This document shows, one piece after another, positions 53,600 through 61,993 of a stretch of DNA of 64,000 nucleotides. The stretch lies in contig NZ_JAUSZA010000001.1 in the NCBI RefSeq assembly GCF_030817215.1, positions 3,136,501-3,200,500 of the forward strand. The letters run 5' to 3'. Both the position numbers and the translations under genes were made by a program. The notes under the pieces are model-generated. The model saw only the letters and a list, made by a program, of their open reading frames with translations. It was not told where the DNA came from and did not search any database. Position 1 is the stretch's first letter. The number at the start of each line of letters is the position of its first letter. This DNA is from Paenibacillus sp. V4I3. Lineage in GTDB: Bacteria; Bacillota; Bacilli; Paenibacillales; NBRC-103111.

Positions 53600-53905
53600 G
53601 GGTAGTGTATGGCAGGCAGTTCCGTTAGAGCGCATGCGGGAACAGAAGGTGCTGATGTATTTACAACATCTTCCATAATAAAGTTATACTGCACGCTTCT
53701 CTCCACAAGGTCCTTGGGGATTCACTCTCCCAAATCTCGACGGGTCTATGCCCTCACATTCCTTCGTCCTATCTTTCCAAGGTGTGGAGTCCGATTAACG
53801 TTAACGGAACGGGTCTATGCCCTAAAGCTGAACAATCTCGGTACTCCGTGCTTTCTTTGTGAGATCCTACGAATGAGCCAATCTACGTGTCAGGGTTACG
53901 ATTTA
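53600..53905 (-). ncRNA. Candidate bridge RNA region of the IS110 element
   Basis: The non-coding part downstream of the transposase is ~300 bases, as in the IS1111 group, whose bridge RNA lies on that side. It has two copies of CGGGTCTATGCCCT (53741 and 53810) and several local inverted repeats (for example ATTAACGTTAAC). No structure could be calculated here, so this is a location-based proposal. Confidence 0.35.
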
Positions 53906-53909
53906 CTAT

Positions 53910-55187
53910 TTATGCTGCTAATGGTAGCTGTGCCTTATCCATTGAAAATGTTTGCCCTTCTCTCGCCATGGCTACAAGCATCCGGGCCAGTTTCCCAATC
54001 AGCTTCATCATGGACTGCATTTTCGTCATTCGTTTCACTTCGGTATTATGAGCATGAAAGGCTTGAAACGCTTCATTGAAAGATAACAGGTGAAACACTG
54101 TGAAGTAGAGATGCTTACGCAGAAGTGAGTTGCCTCGTTTGGTGAGCTTGATTTGCCCCTTATACTTGCCTGAACTTCGTTCTGCTAAGTTCAATCCTGC
54201 CTTCCGTAATAACTGATTTCCGTGAGACAGCTTACGTAAGTCCCCGCCAAATGCCAAAATAGCAGCCGTTGCAGGAACAGAAGCACCCACAGATCGTACG
54301 AGATCTGAACAAGGAATTTCAGGAAGTACCTTTTCAATCATCTCGTCCGCTTCATCAATGATTCCGCGAATTCTATCATACTCTTCGATGAGGTGCGTTA
54401 ACTCCCATTTGTCTTCTTCAAGGGCAATAGTGTCACCCACGCTATGTCTAGCGAGTGATTGAAGTTCCATCGCCTTGTTCTTACCTCGCACCCCGCCAGG
54501 TCTGGCCATATACTCACCCCAGATCTGTACTATTTGCTCCGGAGTTAGCTGCAATAGGTCAGAGGGGGCTGGGAACCGGCGCAAAGTGGCCAAGGAACGA
54601 TCGCTAAAAATATCATCAAATGCTTGTCTGTATTCTGGAAAACGGATATCGAGCCAGCGGTGGATTCTATTTTTAATCCGTCCTGATTTAACAACCCAGT
54701 GCTCTCTGTTTGTAACCATGACCCGTATACGGCGGAATGCTTCATCCTTTGGAGCGAAGGGTGTGTAGAATCCGCGACTCACCGCATCGGCGATAACCAG
54801 AGCATCCTTTGTGTCGTTCTTGGAAGGTGAGTTATCTCTATTTTCCTTATTGCGTTTGGTTGTCATTGGATTGACAAGAGCCACATCAATTCCTTGATCT
54901 ACCAACCAGTTGGCAATATTGAACCAGTAGTGACCGGTGCTTTCCATTCCCACAACGAAGTCATTCATGCCGTGCATCTTCTGTAATTTCCGAATACTGT
55001 GTTTTAAATGCTCATAGCCGGCTAGGTCATTGGAGAATAGAATAGGGCGCTTGGTGAGGACAATACCTCGAAAATTAATGGCTTGTGCAGCATGCTTCTC
55101 CTTGGCAATATCGATGCCTATGACCAGAGTGGTAGTGGAGATTCGTTCTACACGTTGATTTTGAGAATTAATTGGATTAGACTTCAT
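53910..55187 (-). CDS. IS110-family transposase (RuvC-like/DEDD plus serine)
   Basis: About 425 residues. The N-terminal domain has VIGIDIAKEKHAA, VVGMESTGHYWF and DTKDALVIADAV for the DEDD catalytic residues. The C-terminal Tnp_20 part has VGASVPATAAILAFGGDLRK and AERSSGKYKGQIKLTKRGNS; the serine there is the presumed nucleophile. AGGAGG lies 8 bases before ATG 55187. It looks intact. Confidence 0.9.
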   Translation of the reverse strand: MKSNPINSQNQRVERISTTTLVIGIDIAKEKHAAQAINFRGIVLTKRPILFSNDLAGYEHLKHSIRKLQKMHGMNDFVVGMESTGHYWFNIANWLVDQGIDVALVNPMTTKRNKENRDNSPSKNDTKDALVIADAVSRGFYTPFAPKDEAFRRIRVMVTNREHWVVKSGRIKNRIHRWLDIRFPEYRQAFDDIFSDRSLATLRRFPAPSDLLQLTPEQIVQIWGEYMARPGGVRGKNKAMELQSLARHSVGDTIALEEDKWELTHLIEEYDRIRGIIDEADEMIEKVLPEIPCSDLVRSVGASVPATAAILAFGGDLRKLSHGNQLLRKAGLNLAERSSGKYKGQIKLTKRGNSLLRKHLYFTVFHLLSFNEAFQAFHAHNTEVKRMTKMQSMMKLIGKLARMLVAMAREGQTFSMDKAQLPLAA

Positions 55188-55290
55188 AATAATGCCTCCT
55201 AAGGTGAGTTCTGAGGGCTGCAACCCAGTACATACTCATCCTAGCGAGGCGTCCCTTTTTTCTGCAAGTTCAATCTACTAACACCTACAG

Positions 55291-55316
55291 GAATGTTAAC
55301 GGGCAGGATTGTTAAG
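55291..55316 (+). repeat. Cassette-type site 12 (right box)
   Basis: TGTTAACGGGCAGGATTG then TTAAG (55294-55316). It may be the displaced right half of site 11, separated by the IS110 element. Confidence 0.5.
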
Positions 55317-55324
55317 AATAGGTA

Positions 55325-55576
55325 ATGGTCATAATGATTATTAAGTTGTTGAGACTAAAAAACAAGAGGGGTGAGCCTCTGTTGAGAACTTTACTCTACG
55401 TGATTTTAGGTTGCATCGGAGGCATGTTCCTTGTTTTATTACTTATTTTTGCTAAGGCTTTATTTAATGCAGGTATTGAGGCGATATTTCCGCATAGTAA
55501 TGCTCAACTCATTTTGGGGATTATTGTATTAGGTTTAGTTGTTATTTATTTCATTTGGAAGAAAAAACGTCACTAA
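55325..55576 (+). CDS. Small two-helix membrane protein
   Basis: An 83-residue protein with two hydrophobic segments (about residues 20-45 and 60-78) and a basic end KKKRH. No strong ribosome binding site ahead of the ATG (AATAGGTA). Family unknown. Confidence 0.5.
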   Translation: MVIMIIKLLRLKNKRGEPLLRTLLYVILGCIGGMFLVLLLIFAKALFNAGIEAIFPHSNAQLILGIIVLGLVVIYFIWKKKRH

Positions 55577-55618
55577 TGGGAAACAATGTATAGGAGTTGC
55601 TATCAGGCTCCATAATTC

Positions 55619-55676
55619 GTTTGTTGAAGTAACGGAAACGATATTTGAAAATTCAAAGGCGCTGACTGGCTCTTTT
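55619..55676 (+). repeat. Cassette-type site 13 (degenerate)
   Basis: GTTGAAGTAACGGAAACGAT then ATTTGAAAATTC is a left box; AAAGGCGC/GGCTCTTT with a T run follows, so it can terminate. Otherwise 55577-55804 is empty. Confidence 0.45.
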
Positions 55677-55804
55677 TTTTCTTTTCCATAGCACCTCCAC
55701 CGCTTGAATATAAAAATCGCAATTCCAACATATGGTATAAAGTAAGTTGGAAAGGATATAAATTCATAATATCTATATCAAGTTAATAATAGCGGGGGGA
55801 TAGA

Positions 55805-56329
55805 ATGAGGAAATCATCTTTCATAGTTTCAGCAGTAATATTTGCAGGGGTACTTATAGCAATTGCCATTTTTGCAAAAGAACCAATTAATATTACACAA
55901 TCAATTTCGATTGGAGTAGAAAATACTGACCATGATTTGAATGAATTGGAACGAATGAATATGAAATTTGAAACTCCAACAACTCAACCAAAAATTAATG
56001 CTACACTAGCTATTGAGAATGCTGAGAAAACCTTTGGAACAATGTCTAAGGACATACATGTTGAATACCAACTAATTACTTCTCCTTTTAGATTGTTTTC
56101 TGACGAAGCCATCACAAAGAATCCAGACCTTAAGAAGAATGGTATTGAAAAATTACAAGCATATATTATTTCTTTCAGGGGCTTGAACATACCAAGTAGT
56201 GGACCAAAATTAGATATACTAAATAATGCTCCAGTTGAGCAACAGGAGCATCGCAAAAGTAATAATGAATTTAATGTCGTTGTGGATGCAACAACAGGTG
56301 TAACTATTGAAGCATTTTCTTATCGTTAG
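55805..56329 (+). CDS. Membrane-anchored protein, unknown
   Basis: A 174-residue protein with one N-terminal hydrophobic segment (SFIVSAVIFAGVLIAIAIF) and an extracellular domain with no cysteine. The C-terminal FNVVVDATTGVTIEAFSY looks like the end of a PepSY-type strand. AGCGGGGGG precedes the ATG. Family not recognised. Confidence 0.55.
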   Translation: MRKSSFIVSAVIFAGVLIAIAIFAKEPINITQSISIGVENTDHDLNELERMNMKFETPTTQPKINATLAIENAEKTFGTMSKDIHVEYQLITSPFRLFSDEAITKNPDLKKNGIEKLQAYIISFRGLNIPSSGPKLDILNNAPVEQQEHRKSNNEFNVVVDATTGVTIEAFSYR

Positions 56330-56400
56330 AATAGTAGCATTTTTATTACATCAATTACAGTAGATAGTTTAACTGGGGAGATGCTCGTCAGCAATATTGC

Positions 56401-56446
56401 TACGCTAACGGAGAACGATAGCTTCATAACGGGAGTTTAACGTAAC
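56401..56446 (+). repeat. Cassette-type site 14 (left and right boxes fused, no hairpin)
   Basis: TACGCTAACGGAGAACGATA then GCTTCAT is followed directly by AACGGGAGTTTAACGTAAC. This gives a left and a right box with the central hairpin missing. Confidence 0.55.
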
Positions 56447-56508
56447 AAATTTTCCATAGATCCGTCAAATAAAGAAGGTAGGTTTTGTTTACGAGGAGGA
56501 AAAAAATA

Positions 56509-56862
56509 TTGAAAAAGTTAGTTTTAGGAGTAACTTTAGTACTTGTCTTATGTATGATTAGTGGTTGTAATGCTTCGTCTGAAGCCGAAAAGGGGAATTA
56601 TATTATTTCTAAGGAAGACCAAAGAATCTTAGTGGCGAAGAATATTTCTCGGAAGGATTCTGAAAGTAACTTTACTGCCCTCAAAAATAACAAAGTCGAA
56701 TTCGTCAATTATATTGTTGAAGATTCCCAACTCTATAACGAACTTAGAGTAGGCGAAAAAGTTAATGTAACTCCCAAAACAAATGACAAAGGCGAATATA
56801 TTGTGATGCAATCTGATCCCCCTCAAATTGTAGCTGATAAGATAGAAAGACAAAAGGACTAA
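56509..56862 (+). CDS. Lipoprotein, DUF3221-like
   Basis: About 117 residues. GAGGAGG lies 10 bases before TTG 56509, which gives the signal peptide MKKLVLGVTLVLVLCMISGC with a lipobox at its end. The mature part is a small OB-like domain (VEFVNYIVEDSQLYNELRVG, EKVNVTPKTNDKG) similar to DUF3221. Probably extracellular and lipid-anchored. Confidence 0.65.
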   Translation: MKKLVLGVTLVLVLCMISGCNASSEAEKGNYIISKEDQRILVAKNISRKDSESNFTALKNNKVEFVNYIVEDSQLYNELRVGEKVNVTPKTNDKGEYIVMQSDPPQIVADKIERQKD

Positions 56863-56974
56863 TTAACCCCAGGACGAGGCTGCCGGTATGATCGGTGGCT
56901 TTCATTACGTTAACGGGCAGTTTAACGTGGTGGCAGCCCGTGGTAAAGTTGAACTAATGGACAGTAGAGTTGAT
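56861..56974 (+). repeat. Cassette-type site 15 (hairpin and two right boxes)
   Basis: GAGGCTGCCGGT/ATCGGTGGCTTTC hairpin (56876-56902), right box GTTAACGGGCAGTTTAACG (56909-56927), then GTGGCAGCCCG and a second right-type box GAACTAATGGACAGTAGAGT (56950-56969). It looks like two sites joined end to end. Confidence 0.55.
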
Positions 56975-57049
56975 TTTATCCAATCTATACCTATCTATCC
57001 GAGAATCTATAATATAAAATTAAAAGGGTAATTTCGGGAGGTAGTAAAT

Positions 57050-57916
57050 ATGACTTTAGGAATAGATGTTAACGACACAATTAAAGGTCTATGTGAAAAA
57101 GGCGTAATTGATTGCACTACTAAAGTTCTTAACAAGATGAATGGAACTACGGAAGGGTTTGTATACACTCTTACAGTCAACGATAATCCAAAATACGTGT
57201 TGAAGCTCGATAGTTCAGAAAATATTTTCTTGGTCGAACAATTGTATCAAACATATACAAATAACACACTATTACCTAAGATTCTCTATACTGATCCTGC
57301 GAAAACGTACATTGTATATTTCTATACTGCTGGTACAACGCATTATAATCGTGGTGCAAAAATAAATTGGCTGACTCTTTTGATCAAAGAACTTCTGAAT
57401 CATTACGAAATCTATCAGCAAACTGATAAGTGGGGTTTCTGGTTAGAAGATCCGTGTCAAACTTGGCGTGACTTCATTGATCGAGGTGTGGAATACGCCC
57501 GAATTAATGTGGGCAGCCTTTTACCTGTTGAGGATTACTATAAAGTGAAATCATATGTTGGAAACATATCGACGGGTGAAGAACATGAAAGGTTTTTGCT
57601 TCACGGTGATTGTGGTGTCCATAATTTCGTGTTTGATCAGAACACATTAACAAGAGTAATTGACCCTTCACCTATTGTTGGACCTGTATTATATGATTTT
57701 ATTTATGCATTTTGCTCCTCACCTGACGATTTGAACCTAGAAACTTTAATTTCAACTTTCACTTTGTTAAATCATGAGCCTATTGAGAGATCAAGGCTTA
57801 TCGAAGAAGTAATAATTCAGCTATATTGTCGCATCGGAATTTGTTTAAAACACCATCCACATGATTTAGCGGATTACTTAAAGGCTTGGGATTACTGGAA
57901 GGTCCTTTTGCCTTAA
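57050..57916 (+). CDS. Aminoglycoside-phosphotransferase-family kinase 2
   Basis: A 288-residue phosphotransferase. The catalytic loop is FLLHGDCGVHNFVF and the metal-binding motif VIDPSPIVGPVLYDF. KYVLKLDSSEN holds the ATP lysine. Only distantly related to the kinase at 48.9 kb. The substrate is unknown. GGGAGGTAG precedes the ATG. Confidence 0.8.
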   Translation: MTLGIDVNDTIKGLCEKGVIDCTTKVLNKMNGTTEGFVYTLTVNDNPKYVLKLDSSENIFLVEQLYQTYTNNTLLPKILYTDPAKTYIVYFYTAGTTHYNRGAKINWLTLLIKELLNHYEIYQQTDKWGFWLEDPCQTWRDFIDRGVEYARINVGSLLPVEDYYKVKSYVGNISTGEEHERFLLHGDCGVHNFVFDQNTLTRVIDPSPIVGPVLYDFIYAFCSSPDDLNLETLISTFTLLNHEPIERSRLIEEVIIQLYCRIGICLKHHPHDLADYLKAWDYWKVLLP

Positions 57917-57975
57917 GTATTTATATTCCTCAGGAAATGATGCGATAAGGGGGCAAATTGATTTTCAAATGGTAC

Positions 57976-58061
57976 TTGTTAAACTAACGAGGAACTATAG
58001 TTGAACAAACGTAAAAAGGCTGCCGCGTGCAGCCTATTGTGCTAACGGGAAGTAGAACGTG
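57976..58061 (+). repeat. Cassette-type site 16 (complete)
   Basis: Left box with long arms TTGTTAAACTAA/TATAGTTGAACAA (57976-58008), hairpin AGGCTGC/GCAGCCT (58017-58034), right box GTGCTAACGGGAAGTAGAAC (58039-58058). Confidence 0.6.
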
Positions 58062-58239
58062 GAAATACTCTTCTTTTTTCTCACCTGCAGCAACTTTATT
58101 TAATGATACTTAAAAAGGGATCATTTCGGTTAAGGATGATTCTTTTTTCTATTTTTTAACATTATGCTCAAATGAACTGAGAATGTTAAAATAATTGTGC
58201 TTCTCGTAATAATATGCGACCTTAGGAAGGGATTCCAAA

Positions 58240-59781
58240 ATGAAAAAAAGCTTTAAGAGAATTACAATTGCCATATTATCAGTAGCTATACTTGGAGTTA
58301 CCTTCAACCAAGCAGAGGCAGTCACTATTACTTTTAACGATGTGTCTCCTAGTTTCTGGGGTTATTCAAATATTCAATGGGCTATCGAAAATAAGATTGT
58401 AGATGGATATCCTGATAGCTCATTTAAGCCGAATCAAAATGTTGAACAGGCAGAATTTATAGCTATGCTTATCCGCGCTTACCAACCCAGTGATTATGAT
58501 CCTACGTCAGAAACGGGAGAATGGTCAGCACCTTATATCAGATATGCCAATAAAATGAAATGGAAAGTTGTTACACCTTCATCTTTAGGTGGGCATACGA
58601 GTCCTGTATATTTAAATAGGGGGATGGTGGCACAATATCTTGCAAACGCTACTGGTAAAAATTACAGTACAGATGATTCCATACAATACTTGCTAGATCT
58701 TGGACTATCAGAAGGCAAGACAGATAAGAACATAAACGGATTCCAAAAAGGTGATGAGGTAACAAGAACAGAAGCGATTACGTTTATTGAACGATTGAAA
58801 ACGCAAGTGAACACACTTCAAGCAAGTTCTTTGATTGAAGAAAAATATGACTCGATGGAAGACTCTAACGCGGCCAAAGATATTAGTATTTGGGTAAAGA
58901 ACAAACAGTTGCAAATAGACAGCCCACCCGTTAACGTTGAGGGCACGGTGCTGGTTCCGCTTCGCGATATCTCAGAATCTCTCGGTGCGTCAGTCGAGTG
59001 GAATCAGGAACAAAAAACCGCTATCGTTACTAAGTGGTCAAAGAAAATTTCACTGACTATCGGAGAAAAGACAGCATGGGTTGAGAATAGTGCCGTTGAT
59101 GAGGAGTTCTACGTTTGGTTTGAAGTTTCGGTCAGAACTATAAATAATCGCGTATATGTACCGTTACGGCTCATTGCAGAGCAACTCGGATACAAGGTGG
59201 ACTATAATGGCAATATCGTATCTATCCAATCGCCGTATGCAGGTCGGTACAATGAGAACTACTTCGCTCAGATCCTCTCAGGGGACTTGGAAAGAAGTAG
59301 ATCTATCTTAACAGCTAATATGGGTGCATACGGTTTACGCAATTATGAGAACCCGCCTTTGAAAACTATTCAACCTGCTTCCAGAGTGGCGTTCCTGTTT
59401 CCTGAGGGAGAGGCGCTGCGGTTTTTTATGATCGAAAACAATGAAACCATCACTTTTTTTGAATATAAGGATGATTTTTTTGTGGCAACTTGGCAGGCTA
59501 ACGTCGAACAGATAGAAGGTAACGCCGCTCAACAATTGTTTACGGATAAGCTTAAGGACCGTACAGGATCGACACCAAAAATCAACAAGCCCTTTCTCTA
59601 TTTCTACGTTGAACCTTACGGGCTTACGGTCCATCGTTCAGGCCGCATTGATGTCGATGGAAAGTATACAGAGACTGGATACAAAAACGAGCGCGAAGAT
59701 GTGACTAATTCATTTGGAACGATTTCACTCGTACTTCCGAATGAGGCGCGAAAGGAAATCGTAACAATACCACAAAGTTGA
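58240..59781 (+). CDS. SLH- and stalk-domain secreted protein
   Basis: A 513-residue protein with a signal peptide (ITIAILSVAILGVTFNQAEA). An S-layer homology domain follows: FNDVSPSFWGYSNIQWAIEN and IVDGYPDSSFKPNQ. A second, degenerate SLH repeat ends near residue 180. A stalk domain is at about residues 210-330 (VLVPLRDISESLGASVEW, VYVPLRLIAEQLGYKVDY). The C-terminal ~170 residues are unidentified. It is probably bound to cell-wall polymer. AAGGGATT precedes the ATG. Confidence 0.8.
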   Translation: MKKSFKRITIAILSVAILGVTFNQAEAVTITFNDVSPSFWGYSNIQWAIENKIVDGYPDSSFKPNQNVEQAEFIAMLIRAYQPSDYDPTSETGEWSAPYIRYANKMKWKVVTPSSLGGHTSPVYLNRGMVAQYLANATGKNYSTDDSIQYLLDLGLSEGKTDKNINGFQKGDEVTRTEAITFIERLKTQVNTLQASSLIEEKYDSMEDSNAAKDISIWVKNKQLQIDSPPVNVEGTVLVPLRDISESLGASVEWNQEQKTAIVTKWSKKISLTIGEKTAWVENSAVDEEFYVWFEVSVRTINNRVYVPLRLIAEQLGYKVDYNGNIVSIQSPYAGRYNENYFAQILSGDLERSRSILTANMGAYGLRNYENPPLKTIQPASRVAFLFPEGEALRFFMIENNETITFFEYKDDFFVATWQANVEQIEGNAAQQLFTDKLKDRTGSTPKINKPFLYFYVEPYGLTVHRSGRIDVDGKYTETGYKNEREDVTNSFGTISLVLPNEARKEIVTIPQS

Positions 59782-59825
59782 TATCCCACGGATTGGTTTT
59801 AATAGATGGCATGACCGAGTTTCAT

Positions 59826-59922
59826 TTTAACGAAAAACGATAGGTAAATAAGAATACCACAACAGGCTACCGCTGACTTATTTCGGTAGCCTGTTCCACT
59901 AACGGGCAGGATAGTTGAATGA
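59826..59922 (+). repeat. Cassette-type site 17 (complete)
   Basis: Left box TTTTAACGAAAAACGATAGG (59826-59845), hairpin AACAGGCTACCG/CGGTAGCCTGTT (59861-59895), right box CACTAACGGGCAGGATAGTT then GAAT (59897-59920). Confidence 0.65.
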
Positions 59923-60011
59923 CTTCGCGAATAACTTAAGTCATGACGAATTTACGAAGTTCGCAAAAAAGACGTTAGCCGAAAGAAGTTCTTGGTTTAG
60001 GAGGAGTCTAT

Positions 60012-60779
60012 ATGATATTAGAAAAAGTTATAAATAGAATTGTAATACAAAGTGAATATAAGGATTTTGTTGATAAGTATATGAATAATATACTTACCGA
60101 ATTTAAAGGTAAGATTCATAGCATTTATATGTGTGGCTCGATTCCAAAAGGAACTGCTAAACCTTTTAAGTCAGATGCAGACTTTACTATTGTATGTGTA
60201 AATCCCAAAGATATTGATTACGAAAGATTGTCAAATATTAAAGACAGGCTTTTGGAAGAATATCCAGTAGTAACTAAGATTGATACGATAATTTGCTCGA
60301 TTGACGATGTATTAAGTAAACCAAATGAGTGGGGTTTTTGGGTTAAGATAATTTGTGTTTGCATATATGGCCATGACGTTGGTGAAAAAGTACCACCGAT
60401 AATTATTTCTCCAGAGTTCATTTTAGACTTAAATACAGAGACCAAGGAGGAAGTAGATCGTATACATAGTTTACTTTCTAATGCTAGTGATAACACAATG
60501 AAAACTAGATATATTAAAGGTTACTCTAAGAGATTAATTCGTGCATTATACTCTTTGGTTTTAGAAGATACAGGTGTATGGCAAGATGACATTATTAAGA
60601 TGAAGAATGCCATATTAAACTATTGTGAGATTGACTCCGCTTTAGTTGATTATCTGTATGCTTGTTACTTGGATAGTAATGTACTTGTTGAAGAGTTTCT
60701 GGGAATTGCAGATGAAGTATATAGCTATTTTGAGAACGCCTTAAATGCAATGGCTGCTTCCAGAACTTCCTTCGGCTAA
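60012..60779 (+). CDS. Nucleotidyltransferase-domain protein 2
   Basis: A 255-residue protein. CGSIPKGTAKPFKSDADFTI has the GS and D-x-D residues of the polymerase-beta nucleotidyltransferase fold, and KIDTIICSIDDV the third acidic position. The C-terminal half is helical. The stop codon lies within the first bases of the type II repeat. AGGAGG precedes the ATG. Possibly linked to the following gene (see finding). Confidence 0.75.
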   Translation: MILEKVINRIVIQSEYKDFVDKYMNNILTEFKGKIHSIYMCGSIPKGTAKPFKSDADFTIVCVNPKDIDYERLSNIKDRLLEEYPVVTKIDTIICSIDDVLSKPNEWGFWVKIICVCIYGHDVGEKVPPIIISPEFILDLNTETKEEVDRIHSLLSNASDNTMKTRYIKGYSKRLIRALYSLVLEDTGVWQDDIIKMKNAILNYCEIDSALVDYLYACYLDSNVLVEEFLGIADEVYSYFENALNAMAASRTSFG

Positions 60780-60936
60780 CACCATATTGACGCTCCGGGT
60801 CACTCTGAGAAGCGAGTGACCACATCCAGCCCCCTAAGCCCGTCGGGACGTCACTGCATTAGGTGTTCGGCAAGCCTCACAACTATAAGCAGCGACTCTA
60901 AGGGGCCAGGACGTCGTCAATACAAAACGTTATCTG
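60774..60936 (+). repeat. Type II attC-like repeat (site A)
   Basis: Begins at GGCTAAC (60774-60780), overlapping the stop codon. TATTGACG (60785-60792) pairs with CGTCAATA (60915-60922); GTTATCTG (60929-60936) ends it. GGGTCACTC-TGAGAAGC-GAGTGACC is an inner hairpin (60798-60823). Size and layout are attC-like. Confidence 0.55.
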
Positions 60937-60966
60937 AAATCGCCAAGAGAATTTGGAGGGACAAGT

Positions 60967-61860
60967 ATGACAGAAGAATATTGTCTATTTAAACCGACGT
61001 CAGATTTTATCATGAACATAACGAAAGAAAAGTACCTTCGAATAATTGAGGTAAAGCAATATCTTGTTTCCATGCTGAAAGTAGAAGAAAAGTTAAATTT
61101 ACTTATTGAGAACTATTTAGAGCTTGAAAAAGATATCTTAAATGTTTCATTTAATAAGATGATTTCACCGATATATTCAACGGATTGGACATTAGCAGTC
61201 AGTGATATTCATTTAATAAATCGCAGAATTATTAATTTCCTAACAACCTCAAAGCTGTATTTGGATCAAATATCTCACGATATTAAAGAGTTAAGTAGTG
61301 ATCCAAGCATACCATTACTTGTTGAGAAGTTAAGAAACACAGAATATGATAACGTTCTAGGCTATAGAGTGATAGAGGCTTTAAGGAATTATGTTCAACA
61401 TAGAGGACTTCCAGTTCACATACTTTCATTAAATATGAGTAAAGTCGGAGACCTTTCAAAACATGTGATAACACCATTTTTGAAGATTGATGAGCTAAAA
61501 AAAGATGGAAAATTTAAGGCTACTGTTCTTAAGGAATTAGATCAACTAAATGATAAGGTAGATCTTAAACAAAATATTAGACAATACATAAACTCAATAA
61601 CAAAAATTCATTCATCAATCAGAGAATTGCTTTCAGAGAATGTTCAATTGTGGGATGCTGAATTCATGTTAATCTATGAAGAGTTCAATAAAGAGTATGG
61701 AGATACGGAATCACTAGGGATTGGGGAAATTTACCTAGGCATTCGTCGGAATATAACTTACATAATGAAAGAACCAATTAAACGCCGTAAATGGCTTGAA
61801 CAAAAGAATCGTGAATTAATTAATTTGGAATCCAGATTTGTTTCAAGCGAATTAACTTGA
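60967..61860 (+). CDS. Helical protein with a HEPN-like R-x4-H motif
   Basis: A 297-residue, mostly helical, soluble protein. EALRNYVQHRGLPVH contains R-N-Y-V-Q-H, the R-x4-H of HEPN RNases. No other domain is recognised. TTGGAGG precedes the ATG. It is bracketed by two type II repeats. The HEPN reading is an inference from one motif. Confidence 0.5.
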   Translation: MTEEYCLFKPTSDFIMNITKEKYLRIIEVKQYLVSMLKVEEKLNLLIENYLELEKDILNVSFNKMISPIYSTDWTLAVSDIHLINRRIINFLTTSKLYLDQISHDIKELSSDPSIPLLVEKLRNTEYDNVLGYRVIEALRNYVQHRGLPVHILSLNMSKVGDLSKHVITPFLKIDELKKDGKFKATVLKELDQLNDKVDLKQNIRQYINSITKIHSSIRELLSENVQLWDAEFMLIYEEFNKEYGDTESLGIGEIYLGIRRNITYIMKEPIKRRKWLEQKNRELINLESRFVSSELT

Positions 61861-61886
61861 TGGGAAATCCAGGGAGTTGGCGACAT

Positions 61887-61925
61887 CAGATAACACCATG
61901 TTCACGCTTCGGGGCATTCGCCCCT
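61887..61925 (+). repeat. Type II attC-like repeat (site B, truncated)
   Basis: CAGATAACACCATGTTCACG (61887-61906) matches the beginning of site A (GGCTAACACCATATTGACG) and is the complement of the GTTATCTG end of site A in its first eight bases. A hairpin GGGGC-ATTC-GCCCC follows. The far end is missing or degraded; the sequence runs into the next fragment. Confidence 0.5.
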
Positions 61926-61993
61926 TCGTTTAGCTACCCCGAAAATTACTCTTAGCACACACCCAAAAAAGGCAGCACGAAACTAAGCCCACT

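Larger units (their letters stand above)
53600..55290 (-). mobile_element. IS110-family insertion sequence
   Basis: Approximate extent of an element with one transposase gene, ~300 non-coding bases downstream and ~100 upstream of it. It lies between a left box (53325) and a right box (55291) of the intergenic sites. IS110 elements have no clear terminal inverted repeats, so the ends are estimates. 53395-53599 carries no gene. Confidence 0.6.

Noticed and set aside
53609..54079. Plus-strand protein of 156 residues
   Set aside because: It runs over the end of the IS110 gene on the other strand and has no ribosome binding site or family features.
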